Source: CAYJPV01 sp964396055 (GTDB lineage: Bacteria; Acidobacteriota; Vicinamibacteria; Vicinamibacterales; JAKQTR01). From it: DNA of 64,000 nt. Location: assembly GCA_964396055.1 (NCBI GenBank), contig CAYNDV010000005.1, positions 8,671 to 72,670 on the forward strand, read 5' to 3'. Under the pieces are notes generated by a model, which was given only the letters and a program-made list of their open reading frames with translations, ran no database searches and had not been told where the DNA came from. Below are positions 44,973 to 53,537 of the stretch, one piece after another. The translations under genes were made by a program, and so were the position numbers. Numbering within the stretch: position 1 is the first letter of the stretch; each line of letters opens with the position of its first letter.

Positions 44973-45725
44973 CTAGAACCGCACCACCAGGCCCGCGGCG
45001 GCGTAGTGCACCAGCGCGAAGGTGTAGACCTCGTCGTTGTCGGCGCCGCCCTCGAGCAGCCGGTACCCGGCCTTGACGGACCAGTTGCGGCCGCCATGGA
45101 TGAGCAGGCCGGCGAAGATGTCCTCGGCGCGGCCCTGGGGCGCGGCCAGCGCGTCGCCCTCGAGCAGCAGCGAGGCGCGGGCGCCAAGACGGCGTTCCAC
45201 CAGGAAGTTGACCAGCGGCACCACGCCCACGTTCGTCTTCTCGGCCATCGTGCCGCCCGCCGTGAGACGGGTGATCGCGTCGCGCACCTTCAGGGTGGCG
45301 CCGAACCCGACCCGCCAGGCATCGGTCTGCACGGGCTCGTACCGATAGGTGAGCCGGTAGGAGTTGAACACGTAGAGGCCGTCGGTCGGCACGCCGGCAT
45401 CGAACGTGCTGCCGGCGAACGAGACGGGCTCATCGAAGGTGCCTGACGCGCGGATCTCCAGCGGCGCCACCAGGGCCGACAGCACGTGCCGGGGCGCCAG
45501 CCGCACGTCCGCCCGGAAGCGCCAGAAGAACGCCGTGTCGGACGAGAGATCGTCCGTGAGCGAGAACAGGGTGCCCGTATCGCCCGGAATCCGGACGTTG
45601 TTGTAGCCGGAAATGGCCGCCCCGCTCTCGATGTCGGCACGCCAGCGCTCCTGGGCGCCTGCCGGTTGCGCCGCTGCCATTCCCGCCACCGCTGCCAGCA
45701 ACCCCATCACGACACGCGTCTTCAT
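44973..45725 (-). CDS. Small outer-membrane beta-barrel protein, unknown function
   Basis: 250 residues from ATG 45725; ATG 45731 is an alternative, and GGTGGGGG upstream is better spaced to 45725. Signal peptide RVVMGLLAAVAGMAAAQPAGAQ. The mature part alternates strands and turns (WRADIESGAAISGYNNVRIPG, FFWRFRADVRLAPRHVLSALVAPL, VFNSYRLTYRYEPVQTDAWRVGFGATLKVRD) and ends GLVVRF, the terminal Phe of barrels. The size suits an 8-10 stranded barrel. No neighbouring gene on the same strand explains its role. Confidence 0.75.
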   Translation of the reverse strand: MKTRVVMGLLAAVAGMAAAQPAGAQERWRADIESGAAISGYNNVRIPGDTGTLFSLTDDLSSDTAFFWRFRADVRLAPRHVLSALVAPLEIRASGTFDEPVSFAGSTFDAGVPTDGLYVFNSYRLTYRYEPVQTDAWRVGFGATLKVRDAITRLTAGGTMAEKTNVGVVPLVNFLVERRLGARASLLLEGDALAAPQGRAEDIFAGLLIHGGRNWSVKAGYRLLEGGADNDEVYTFALVHYAAAGLVVRF

Positions 45726-45907
45726 GTGCATCCCCCACCGTTTAGGACGCCGGTGCCGCCGGGGCCGTTCCCGGCCGGGGCACCCCACCCGCCCCTGTCA
45801 ATCCGTGTCACGCTGGGGCACAATCATGCGGCGCGGGCCCCCGGTCAGGCGTGGTGGCCTCAGTCCCCGGCGTCCGATGACGCGGGCCGCGCATCCGGGA
45901 GGACATC

Positions 45908-47161
45908 ATGGGTCAGCCACCACTGAGATTTGGACTTGTGGGCGCCGGGTTCATCGCGAAGTTCCAGCTGGCCGCCCTGCGGCAACTGCGCGGCATCGAC
46001 GTCAGCGGCGTCGTCGCCCCGAAGGGCGCGGAGGAGCTGGCCGCGCAGTCCAGGCAGTGGGGCACCGGCGACACGATCGTCTACCCCACCATCGCCGAGA
46101 TGACGAAGCACGTGGACGTCATCGCCGTCTTCGCACCCAACTTCGCCCGCGTCGAGATCGTCGAAGCCATCGTCGACGCGGTGAAGGCCGGCGCCGCCCT
46201 GAAGGGTCTCATCTGCGAGAAGCCCCTCGGCCGGAACGTGCGAGAAGCCCGGCGCCTCGTGGATCTGGCGGGTTCGACGGGCCTGCCCACGGCGTACTTC
46301 GAGAACCAGCTCTTCATGAAGGCCATCCGCGCCCAGCTCGCGCAGCTCGAACAGGTGCGCCGCCAGATGGGCCCGATGACGCTCGTGCGCTCCGCCGAGG
46401 AACACGGCGGGCCCCACGAAGGGTGGTTCTGGGATCCCACGCGCCAGGGCGGCGGCGTGCTGTGCGACATGGGCTGCCACAGCATCGCCACGGGCTGGTA
46501 CGCCCTCACGCCCACGGGCAAGCCCCTCACCTTCCTGCAGCCGGTCGAGGTCACAGCCGATCTGGGCCTGCTCAAGTGGGGCCAGCCGGCCTGGCGCGAG
46601 AAGCTGCTGCGCGACCGCGGCGTGGACTACGCCGCGACGCCCGCCGAGGACTTTGCCACGGGCATGGTCACCTATCGCAACCCGGAGACCGGCCAGCGGG
46701 TGAAGGCGCAGTTCACCAACTCCTGGATGTTCGAGAAGCAGGGGCTGCGCGTCCTGATGGACGGGATGGGGCCGGGCTACGCGTTCGAGGTCAACACGCT
46801 GCTGTCGCCGCTCAACATCTTCATCGGCGATGCGGCGGCAGACGCGATCGCCGACGCGGAATCTGCCCTGGAGAAGTCGACGGCGTCGCGGGGACTGCTG
46901 GCGGTGCAGCCGAACGAGCCGGATCTGTACGGCTATCCCGACGAGAACGCCGATGCCCTCGAGGCCTTCACGCAGGGGCGAGACGCGATGCTGCCCTGGA
47001 GATACGGCCTCGAGATCACCAGGCTCGTCATGGCCGCGTACATGTCGGCCGAACAGCGGCGCGTGGTCGATCTCACCGACCCCGCCACGCGGGCGGCCCT
47101 CGACACGTACGTCCCGCTGATTCAGCAGGGCCGCGGCGCGGATCAACTCTACGGACGGTAG
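45908..47161 (+). CDS. Gfo/Idh/MocA family NAD(P)-dependent oxidoreductase
   Basis: 417 residues from ATG 45908 with GGAGG upstream. N-terminal Rossmann fold LRFGLVGAGFIAKFQLAALRQL, and the family motif LICEKPLGRNVREARRLVDLA at about residue 101. The C-terminal alpha/beta domain includes GGVLCDMGCHSIATGWYAL, with the His of the substrate pocket. Members oxidise sugars, inositols or sugar acids, often during glycan breakdown. The neighbour, convergent by four bases, is a sulfatase, which fits a carbohydrate context. No export signal. Confidence 0.9.
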   Translation: MGQPPLRFGLVGAGFIAKFQLAALRQLRGIDVSGVVAPKGAEELAAQSRQWGTGDTIVYPTIAEMTKHVDVIAVFAPNFARVEIVEAIVDAVKAGAALKGLICEKPLGRNVREARRLVDLAGSTGLPTAYFENQLFMKAIRAQLAQLEQVRRQMGPMTLVRSAEEHGGPHEGWFWDPTRQGGGVLCDMGCHSIATGWYALTPTGKPLTFLQPVEVTADLGLLKWGQPAWREKLLRDRGVDYAATPAEDFATGMVTYRNPETGQRVKAQFTNSWMFEKQGLRVLMDGMGPGYAFEVNTLLSPLNIFIGDAAADAIADAESALEKSTASRGLLAVQPNEPDLYGYPDENADALEAFTQGRDAMLPWRYGLEITRLVMAAYMSAEQRRVVDLTDPATRAALDTYVPLIQQGRGADQLYGR

Positions 47162-47165
47162 GGGC

Positions 47166-48674
47166 CTACTTCCTGGGGTGTGACCCGGCTGGGGCCGTCG
47201 CCACGGCCTCGGGGGCTCCGCTCAGTACGAGTTCCTCACCCGGCAGGGCGGGCGGCAGGGCCAGCCGCTTCCGCATCGCCTCGAACTCGATCTGCAGGAG
47301 CGGCGATTTCACCATCCCGGCCGCGAGCTCGTTGACCCGCTTCTGGAGCGCCGCCACCTTCTCGGGGTGCTGGTCGGCCACGTTCGTGCGCTCGGACGGA
47401 TCCTGCGCGATGTTGTAGAGCTCCGGCACCGACGGCAGGGGCGCCCGCCACACCAGCTTCCAGTCGTGCTGCCTGATGCCGGCGCGGAGGCCCTCGAGGT
47501 TGTAGACGACCTCGGTGCGCGGCGACGGCCGCCCGTCGGCGATGGTCGACCACATGTCCAACCCGTCCAGGGGTTTCGCCCGTGCCGTGCGGCCTCCCGC
47601 GAGGCCCACCAGCGTCGGGTACATGTCGACCACGTGCATCATGCCCTCGACCGTGGCGCCGGCCCGCACCCGGCCGGGCCAGTTCACGAGGGCCGGCACG
47701 CGCGTGCCGCCCTCGTAGAGGGACGCCTTGCCGTCGCGGTACGGCCCGTTGTCGCACGGGACCTTGAACGAATTCGGGTCGCCCTCGCCGGCGAACATGG
47801 CGTTGCGGGTGCCCCCGTTGTCGCTCTGGAACACGATCAGCGTGTTACCGCGCAGTCCCTTCCGTTCGAGGGCCGCGATCACCTTGCCAATCGCGTCGTC
47901 CATCGCCGTGATCGCGGCGGCGTACGCCCGGCGGCTCGGGTCGGCAATGCCGGCGTACCGGTCGAGATACGCCTGCGGCGCCTGGTAGGGCGTGTGCGGG
48001 GCGTTGAACGCCAGGTACAGGTAGAACGGCTTGCCCGGGTTCCTCGACTCGATGTAGCGCACGGCGTCGTCGCCCAGCAGCGTGGTGGAGTACCCGGCCT
48101 CCGTGACGCGTGTGTTGTCCCGGTACCAGTCCACCACGCCGTGCTGTTCGTGGGTGAAGTAGTCGATCTCACCGATGAGCGGCCCGTACTGGTAATCGAA
48201 GCCGCGCTGACGGGGCCAGTACTTCGCGTCCGCGTGGCCGAGGTGCCACTTGCCGACGATCGCGGTGTCGTATCCCGCGTCCTTCAGGGCTTGCGGCAGC
48301 AGCCACTCGTCGGTGGGCAGCCCGTAGGTGTGGCCCGACGGGATGACCAGCGTCTGCAGGCCGTAACGGAACGGGTAGCGGCCGGTCAGGAGCGCCGCCC
48401 GCGTCGGCGTGCACATCGGCTGGGCGTAGAACTGCTCCAGCCGCGTGCCCGTAGCCGCCAGGCGGTCGATCTGCGGCGTGGCGATGTCGCTGCCGTGGTA
48501 GCCCACGTCCTTCCAGCCGAGGTCGTCGGCCACGACGTAGACGATGTTCGGCTGCTGGGCGACGGCGGCCCGGGGCCATCCGAGCCCGAGCGCCAGGGTG
48601 ACGAACGCAGCCATGACGACACACCGGCGGCTGGCGAGACGACGGACGTGGACACTGATAGGCATTCTGATCAT
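47166..48674 (-). CDS. Secreted arylsulfatase (CxPxR type)
   Basis: About 502 residues from ATG 48674 (alternatives 48665 and 48614 give nearly the same mature protein). Signal peptide VVMAAFVTLALGLGWPRAAVAQ, then PNIVYVVADDLGWKDVGYHG with the metal-binding Asp pair. CTPTRAALLTGRYP (Cys88) is the sulfatase motif whose cysteine is converted to formylglycine; GKWHLGHADAKYWP gives the second signature. IVFQSDNGGTRN supplies the remaining calcium ligands. It would remove sulfate esters from carbohydrates or aryl compounds outside the cytoplasm. The modifying enzyme is not in this window. Confidence 0.93.
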   Translation of the reverse strand: MIRMPISVHVRRLASRRCVVMAAFVTLALGLGWPRAAVAQQPNIVYVVADDLGWKDVGYHGSDIATPQIDRLAATGTRLEQFYAQPMCTPTRAALLTGRYPFRYGLQTLVIPSGHTYGLPTDEWLLPQALKDAGYDTAIVGKWHLGHADAKYWPRQRGFDYQYGPLIGEIDYFTHEQHGVVDWYRDNTRVTEAGYSTTLLGDDAVRYIESRNPGKPFYLYLAFNAPHTPYQAPQAYLDRYAGIADPSRRAYAAAITAMDDAIGKVIAALERKGLRGNTLIVFQSDNGGTRNAMFAGEGDPNSFKVPCDNGPYRDGKASLYEGGTRVPALVNWPGRVRAGATVEGMMHVVDMYPTLVGLAGGRTARAKPLDGLDMWSTIADGRPSPRTEVVYNLEGLRAGIRQHDWKLVWRAPLPSVPELYNIAQDPSERTNVADQHPEKVAALQKRVNELAAGMVKSPLLQIEFEAMRKRLALPPALPGEELVLSGAPEAVATAPAGSHPRK

Positions 48675-48745
48675 CAATGCTACCGGCGCCACGGCAGGAG
48701 CACTACTGTCCATTCGGACAGGTGGCCGGAACACGGAGCAGACGA

Positions 48746-49411
48746 TCAGGCTGGCTCGTCCGGCGGGGTCTTCGGATGGACGAGCCCGAGGGCGACGGCG
48801 TGCCGGACGAGTTCGGCGCTGGTCTTGAGGCCCAGCTTCTTCATCATGCCGTACTTGTGGAAGGCCACCGTTCGGCGCGTGAGTCCGAGCAGGCCGGCGG
48901 CTTCCGGCATGGAGCGGCCTTCGGCCAGCAACTGCAGCACCTCGCGCTCGCGCAGGCTGAGGGATGGCTGGCCCCTCCGGTCCACGCGGTTCACGAACAC
49001 TGCGGCAGGCTCGGTCGTGATGGCTGCCGCGATGTACAGCTGTCCGCGTGCCACGTGTTCCAGCGCCTGGAACAACTCGCGTGCGGCCGCGGACTTGACC
49101 ACGTAGCCGGCGGCGCCGCGGCGAAGGGCTTCGGCGGCCGTGTCGGGGTCCTCGTCCACCGTCAGCACGATGATCCGCGCCCTGGGCAGGTGCTGCCGGA
49201 TGCGCAGGATGGCATCCAGGCCGTTGAGCCCCGGCATGGTGATGTCGGTCACGATGACGTCGGGTTGCAGATCCACGGCAGCCTGGATGAGGGCGCGCCC
49301 GTCGGTGACCGCCCCCACGACATCGAACGCCGGCTGGAGCAGCGACCGGAGCGAGTCGAGGAGAATCGCATGATCGTCGGCGAGCAGTACACGCACCCTG
49401 GTCCCGGGCAT
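48746..49411 (-). CDS. NarL/FixJ-family response regulator
   Basis: 221 residues. Start ATG 49411 lies eight bases after AGGAG; a GTG at 49420 would overlap the kinase stop by four bases and is the alternative. Receiver domain with ADDHAILLDSL, Asp56 in DVIVTDITMPG, and VVKSAAARELFQALEHV. LuxR-type helix-turn-helix SLSLREREVLQLLAEGRSMPEAAGLLGLTRRTVAFHKYGMM at about 145-190. Partner of the kinase directly upstream; the pair is downstream of, and on the same strand as, the fucosidase/esterase gene. Confidence 0.93.
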   Translation of the reverse strand: MPGTRVRVLLADDHAILLDSLRSLLQPAFDVVGAVTDGRALIQAAVDLQPDVIVTDITMPGLNGLDAILRIRQHLPRARIIVLTVDEDPDTAAEALRRGAAGYVVKSAAARELFQALEHVARGQLYIAAAITTEPAAVFVNRVDRRGQPSLSLREREVLQLLAEGRSMPEAAGLLGLTRRTVAFHKYGMMKKLGLKTSAELVRHAVALGLVHPKTPPDEPA

Positions 49412-49416
49412 CGCAC

Positions 49417-50874
49417 TCACTCCTGGTTGCGAGCGGCGTCGACGGGCGACTCCGCCTCGTCGATGGGCACGGTGGCCTCAACGCGCGTGCCGCCCCCCTG
49501 GCGCGTCGTCACCGACAGCCGGCCGCCCAGCAGCCTGGCCCGCTCCTCCATGCTCAGCAGGCCGAGACCACGTGTCCGGCTCTCTTCGTCGACATTGAAC
49601 CCGCGACCATTGTCCTCCACCACCAGGCGAATGCCGTCCGCGGCTCGGGACAGCGTCACCCGGGCGGACGTCGCCCGGCTGTGGCGCACGACATTGCGGG
49701 TGGCTTCCTGGAGGATGCGGAACAGGCTCACCCCCGCGCGGCCGCGCACGTCATCGGGCAGGCCGTCGGCCACGAAGGTGAACGCCACCCCCGACGTGGC
49801 GCTCATGTCGCGGCACCAGCCCCTGGCCGTGCTGACGAGGCCCAGTTGGTCCAGCTTGGCGGGATGCAGTCGGTACGAGAGCGCGTGCAAGTCGGAGGAC
49901 AGGGACTGCACCTCCGACAGGGCGCGCGCCACGCGCGAATCGGCTGTCTCTCCGGACTGTTGCTGCAGCGCGCTCAGGTCGAGAGCCACCACCGCGAGGC
50001 GCTGGCTGTGATCGTCGTGCAGTTCCCGGGCGATCCGCCGGCGTTCGTCCTCCTGGGCGTCAATCAGCCGGCGGCTCAACTGCTGCGACTCGCGAATCAC
50101 CTGGCGCATCTGGAGCTCGCGCTCCCGGAGGGCCGCCTCGCTGGCCCGCAGGTCGCGGACCAGGCTCGCCTCACGCAGCACCTTGTTGCCGAGCTCGTAC
50201 CCCATCACGAGCAGCGCGGGCCCGAACAGCGGCGCGCCAAATGACGGCGCCCGGTAGAAGCCCCCGTACACCAGGGCCGCCTGCGCGGCGGCCAGCAGGG
50301 CAAAACCTCCGACGGTGCCGCCGAGCGCCGCGGCCTGTCTCTTCGCTTCCCGATCGCCCGTCCGCCACCGCGTCACCGAGGCATCGACGACGAACACCAC
50401 GACCAGCAGGAAGCTGAGATGCACGATCCAGTGCCAGGCGCTGAGCTGCCCGAGGCCGATCGTCACGGTCTCTCCCAGGTAGGAGATCCGGGCAATCCCG
50501 GTCAGGGCGCTGTAGTCGGCGTTGGGCGGGCGCACAAAGTTCACCACGAGGGTGACCAGGTTGATGCCCCACGCGGCGTGCGCCACCCAGGCGCGGCCCG
50601 TGCCGAAGTGGGCGCGGACGAAGGCCAGGATGCCCACCACCATCGCGAAAATCGGCACGTGCACCCATCGCAGGCGCGTGGCAAACACCTCCACCGTCGC
50701 CGCGCGCATCATCCCGAGTTCGAGCAGCGCGAACCCCGCCACGCCGCACGCCAGCACGGCAAAGTACAGGTGTTCCCGGCCGGAGCGGTCCCGCCACCAG
50801 ATGCTGGTGTGAATCATCGCCAGCGTCATGCTGGCGGCGGCCAGGATCCACGAGACGATCGCGATGGGGCTCAT
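49417..50874 (-). CDS. NarX/DegS-like (HisKA_3) membrane histidine kinase
   Basis: 485 residues from ATG 50874. Seven hydrophobic helices in the first 240 residues form a 7TM-type sensor without a big extracellular domain. A short coiled region (LRASEAALRERELQMRQVIRES) leads into HisKA_3, with the phospho-acceptor in DERRRIARELHDDHSQRLAVVALDL (His about 293). ATPase motifs are ILQEATRNVVRHSRA (N box), VVEDNGRGF (G1) and GLGLLSMEERARLLGG (G2). Its gene starts 23 bases after the fucosidase/esterase gene, so they may share a transcript. Confidence 0.92.
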   Translation of the reverse strand: MSPIAIVSWILAAASMTLAMIHTSIWWRDRSGREHLYFAVLACGVAGFALLELGMMRAATVEVFATRLRWVHVPIFAMVVGILAFVRAHFGTGRAWVAHAAWGINLVTLVVNFVRPPNADYSALTGIARISYLGETVTIGLGQLSAWHWIVHLSFLLVVVFVVDASVTRWRTGDREAKRQAAALGGTVGGFALLAAAQAALVYGGFYRAPSFGAPLFGPALLVMGYELGNKVLREASLVRDLRASEAALRERELQMRQVIRESQQLSRRLIDAQEDERRRIARELHDDHSQRLAVVALDLSALQQQSGETADSRVARALSEVQSLSSDLHALSYRLHPAKLDQLGLVSTARGWCRDMSATSGVAFTFVADGLPDDVRGRAGVSLFRILQEATRNVVRHSRATSARVTLSRAADGIRLVVEDNGRGFNVDEESRTRGLGLLSMEERARLLGGRLSVTTRQGGGTRVEATVPIDEAESPVDAARNQE

Positions 50875-50897
50875 GGTCGCTTCCCGCGCAGTACGCG

Positions 50898-53498
50898 TCA
50901 GCGCCTGAGGTGGCGGTCCGCGAAGTCGAGGTACTGCTGCCAGTCGTACGGCGTGATGTCGTGCGTGCCCGTGCGTACGTGGTAACGCACGGTGTCGCCA
51001 ACGGGCCGGTCGGGCGGCGGCATCTCCGTCGTTCCGAGGCCGGTCTTGCCGAACAGTCCGTAGACCTCGCTCACCGCCACGGCCGAGAGGAACTCCCCCC
51101 TCGGATCGGCCCACTGGTCGTCGGTCGCGCTGGCGACATACAGGGGACGCGGCGCGGCGAGCGCGAGCAGCATGTGCGCGTCGAACGGCATCTGGTCTTC
51201 GCGGCCGCTGAAGGTCTTGTAGTTCCCGCAGAACCAGTGCGGGAAGCGGGTGTTGAGGTCGGCCACGGTCTCACCGAAACGCCGCCGGCTGATGGCCGCG
51301 CCGCCTTCGCCCGAGTCGTTGGAGATCACCATGGCAAATCGCGGATCCTGCGCCCCGGCCCACAACGCCGTCTTCCCGAGGCGCGAGTGCCCGACCACGA
51401 TGAGCCGCGACGCATCCACGTCCTTGTCCTGGCTGAGGTAGTCGGCCATCCGGCTCAGCCCCCACGCCCACGCGCCAATCGCGCCCCACTCCTCGTCTGC
51501 CGGCGCGGCCTGACCCGGCCCCAGGAACGGGCGCCTCACGCCCAGGCTCAGGGCACCGGCGTGATCGGGTTCGATGTCGCCGTAGTACACCGTCGCCAGG
51601 CCGTAGCCCCGCGACACGATGGCCTCGACGGGCCAGCGCGACGCCGCGATGCCGCGCGACGTCTCGTCCGCTGGCTTGAGCTCGATCGCCTGGGTCGTGC
51701 TGTTGCGGACCCACGTGCCGGCAAGCCGGATGCCCGGGTCTGTGTGCACGCTCTGGTTCGGCTGGAAGCCGAGTCCGACGAACACGGGAACGGGCTTCGC
51801 GGCCTTCGCCGGCAGGTACAGCAGCAGGTGCAGCGGCCGGCCGGCCGCCGTGATCGTCACCTGCTTCCGGATCGCCTGCCCGCCCAGCGCCAGGCCCTCG
51901 TCCACCTTCACGTACTGCGCCACGCCGGGTTCCCGCGGTGCGCGCCCGAACATCTGCGCCTCGAGCAGGAGGCGGATTTCCTCCCGGCGCGCCGTCCAGT
52001 CTGCCGCCTGCTGTACACGCTCGCCGTTCGACTTCACCAGCAGCGGCGGCAGGGTGTAGGCCGGCACCCTCGATTCATCGTAGTTCGCCGCCGGCGGCTG
52101 GGGCGGCACGATGCGGTCGCCCTCCACCTCCACGACGATGACCGTGCCCATCGGGTCGAGGATGGGCCGCGGCAGGGTGAACGACTTGCGGCCGTTCGTA
52201 TCGGCGATCGGGAGCGCCACGCCTGTCGCCAGGTAGTAGGCACGCTTCACCGTGTTCTGCATGGTCGGCAGTTCGAACGGCACGCGCGGCTCGACGAAGA
52301 ACGTGATGAAGAGCTTGCCGGGCTTCGTCGTGATGCGGTACTCGTCGCGCGGCAGGAACAGGGGTTGGCCGCGGAGGTCTCTGGTGCCCTTCGCGCTCGG
52401 TTCGCCGAGTTCCGCCCCGAACGGCGTCGGCTGCGCGCCGTACACGGCTTCGCCGTTCACCTTCAGCCAGCGTCCTGCCGCGCGCAGGACATCCTGGCTG
52501 GCCTGCGGGATCACGCCGTCCGCCATGGGCCCGACGTTCAGCAGGTAGTTGCCGCCCTTGCTGACGATGTCCACGAGCTTGAAGACGATCTCACCGGGCC
52601 GCTTCCAGTCGACATCGTCCTTCCGGAAGCCCCAGGTGTGGTTGATGGTGGCGGGTGTCTCCCAGGCCACCGTCTGCCGTTCGCCGGGGATGATGTTGTC
52701 GCCGGTGGTGATGTAGTCGCCTTCGGCGCCGAGTCGGCCGTCGATGAGCGTCTGCGGCTGCAGCGACCGCACGAGGTCGGTGAACCGCTGGGCGCGCGCC
52801 GGCGTCATGAGCTGCGGCGTGTCGAACCACACCAGCGCCACCGGCCCGTAGTCCGTCAGCAGCTCGCGGACCTGCGGCTCGGCCTTGTCGCGCAGGTACT
52901 GGTCGAAGTCTTTCTTGTCGTTCGGCGGGAAGTCCCAGTTGTTGCCGGCGCCGTTCGGCTCGTGCCAGTCCTGCGCCTGCGAATAGTAGAACCCCAGCGG
53001 CATGCGGCGCTTCGCGCAGGCCGCGGCCAGTTCCTTCAGGACGTCGCGCTTGAACGGCGTGGCGTCGACGATGTCGTACGTGCTCACCTTCGAATCGAAC
53101 AGGGCGAACCCGTCGTGGTGCTTCGAGGTGATGACGATGTACTTCATGCCCGCGTCCTGGGCGAGCTGGACCCAGGCGTCGGCATCGAACTTCACGGGGT
53201 TGAACTGGGCGGCCAGGGCTTCGTACTCACGGACGGGGATCTTCGCGCGGTTCATGATCCACTCGCCGATGCCCGGCACGCGCACCCCTTTCCACTCGCC
53301 GGCCGGGAGAGCGTAGAGGCCCCAGTGGATGAACAGGCCGTACTTCGCCTCGCGGAACCACGCGAGGCGAGCTTCCTTCTGCGGGTCGGGCTGCGCAGGA
53401 CCGGACGGCGCCGGTGCCTGGGCGCCGCCCGCGGCACTCAGGCCAGCCGCCAGCACGATGGGGAGAACAACCAGGCGGAGACGGTGGGCGATGGTCAT
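50898..53498 (-). CDS. Secreted GH29 alpha-L-fucosidase fused to CE15 glucuronoyl-esterase-like domain
   Basis: 866 residues from ATG 53498 (GGAG six bases upstream). Signal peptide HRLRLVVLPIVLAAGLSAAGGA. Residues about 45-350 are GH29: AKYGLFIHWGLYALPAGEW, YIVITSKHHDGFALFDSK and ALVWFDTPQ, whose Asp is the family nucleophile. A beta-domain follows to about 470. Residues about 475-866 are CE15-like: YDESRVPAYTLPPLLVKSNGE, the serine motif VVGHSRLGKTALW (Ser about 705), SNDSGEGGAAISRR, FPHWFCGNYK and a C-terminal His in TGTHDITPYDW. Both domains look complete. CE15 enzymes split lignin-glucuronoxylan esters; joining this to a fucosidase suggests attack on fucose- and uronate-containing plant or algal glycans. 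Confidence 0.88.
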   Translation of the reverse strand: MTIAHRLRLVVLPIVLAAGLSAAGGAQAPAPSGPAQPDPQKEARLAWFREAKYGLFIHWGLYALPAGEWKGVRVPGIGEWIMNRAKIPVREYEALAAQFNPVKFDADAWVQLAQDAGMKYIVITSKHHDGFALFDSKVSTYDIVDATPFKRDVLKELAAACAKRRMPLGFYYSQAQDWHEPNGAGNNWDFPPNDKKDFDQYLRDKAEPQVRELLTDYGPVALVWFDTPQLMTPARAQRFTDLVRSLQPQTLIDGRLGAEGDYITTGDNIIPGERQTVAWETPATINHTWGFRKDDVDWKRPGEIVFKLVDIVSKGGNYLLNVGPMADGVIPQASQDVLRAAGRWLKVNGEAVYGAQPTPFGAELGEPSAKGTRDLRGQPLFLPRDEYRITTKPGKLFITFFVEPRVPFELPTMQNTVKRAYYLATGVALPIADTNGRKSFTLPRPILDPMGTVIVVEVEGDRIVPPQPPAANYDESRVPAYTLPPLLVKSNGERVQQAADWTARREEIRLLLEAQMFGRAPREPGVAQYVKVDEGLALGGQAIRKQVTITAAGRPLHLLLYLPAKAAKPVPVFVGLGFQPNQSVHTDPGIRLAGTWVRNSTTQAIELKPADETSRGIAASRWPVEAIVSRGYGLATVYYGDIEPDHAGALSLGVRRPFLGPGQAAPADEEWGAIGAWAWGLSRMADYLSQDKDVDASRLIVVGHSRLGKTALWAGAQDPRFAMVISNDSGEGGAAISRRRFGETVADLNTRFPHWFCGNYKTFSGREDQMPFDAHMLLALAAPRPLYVASATDDQWADPRGEFLSAVAVSEVYGLFGKTGLGTTEMPPPDRPVGDTVRYHVRTGTHDITPYDWQQYLDFADRHLRR

Positions 53499-53537
53499 GA
53501 CAGACTCCCGCGGTGCGTAATGCACCGCGATTGTCTG

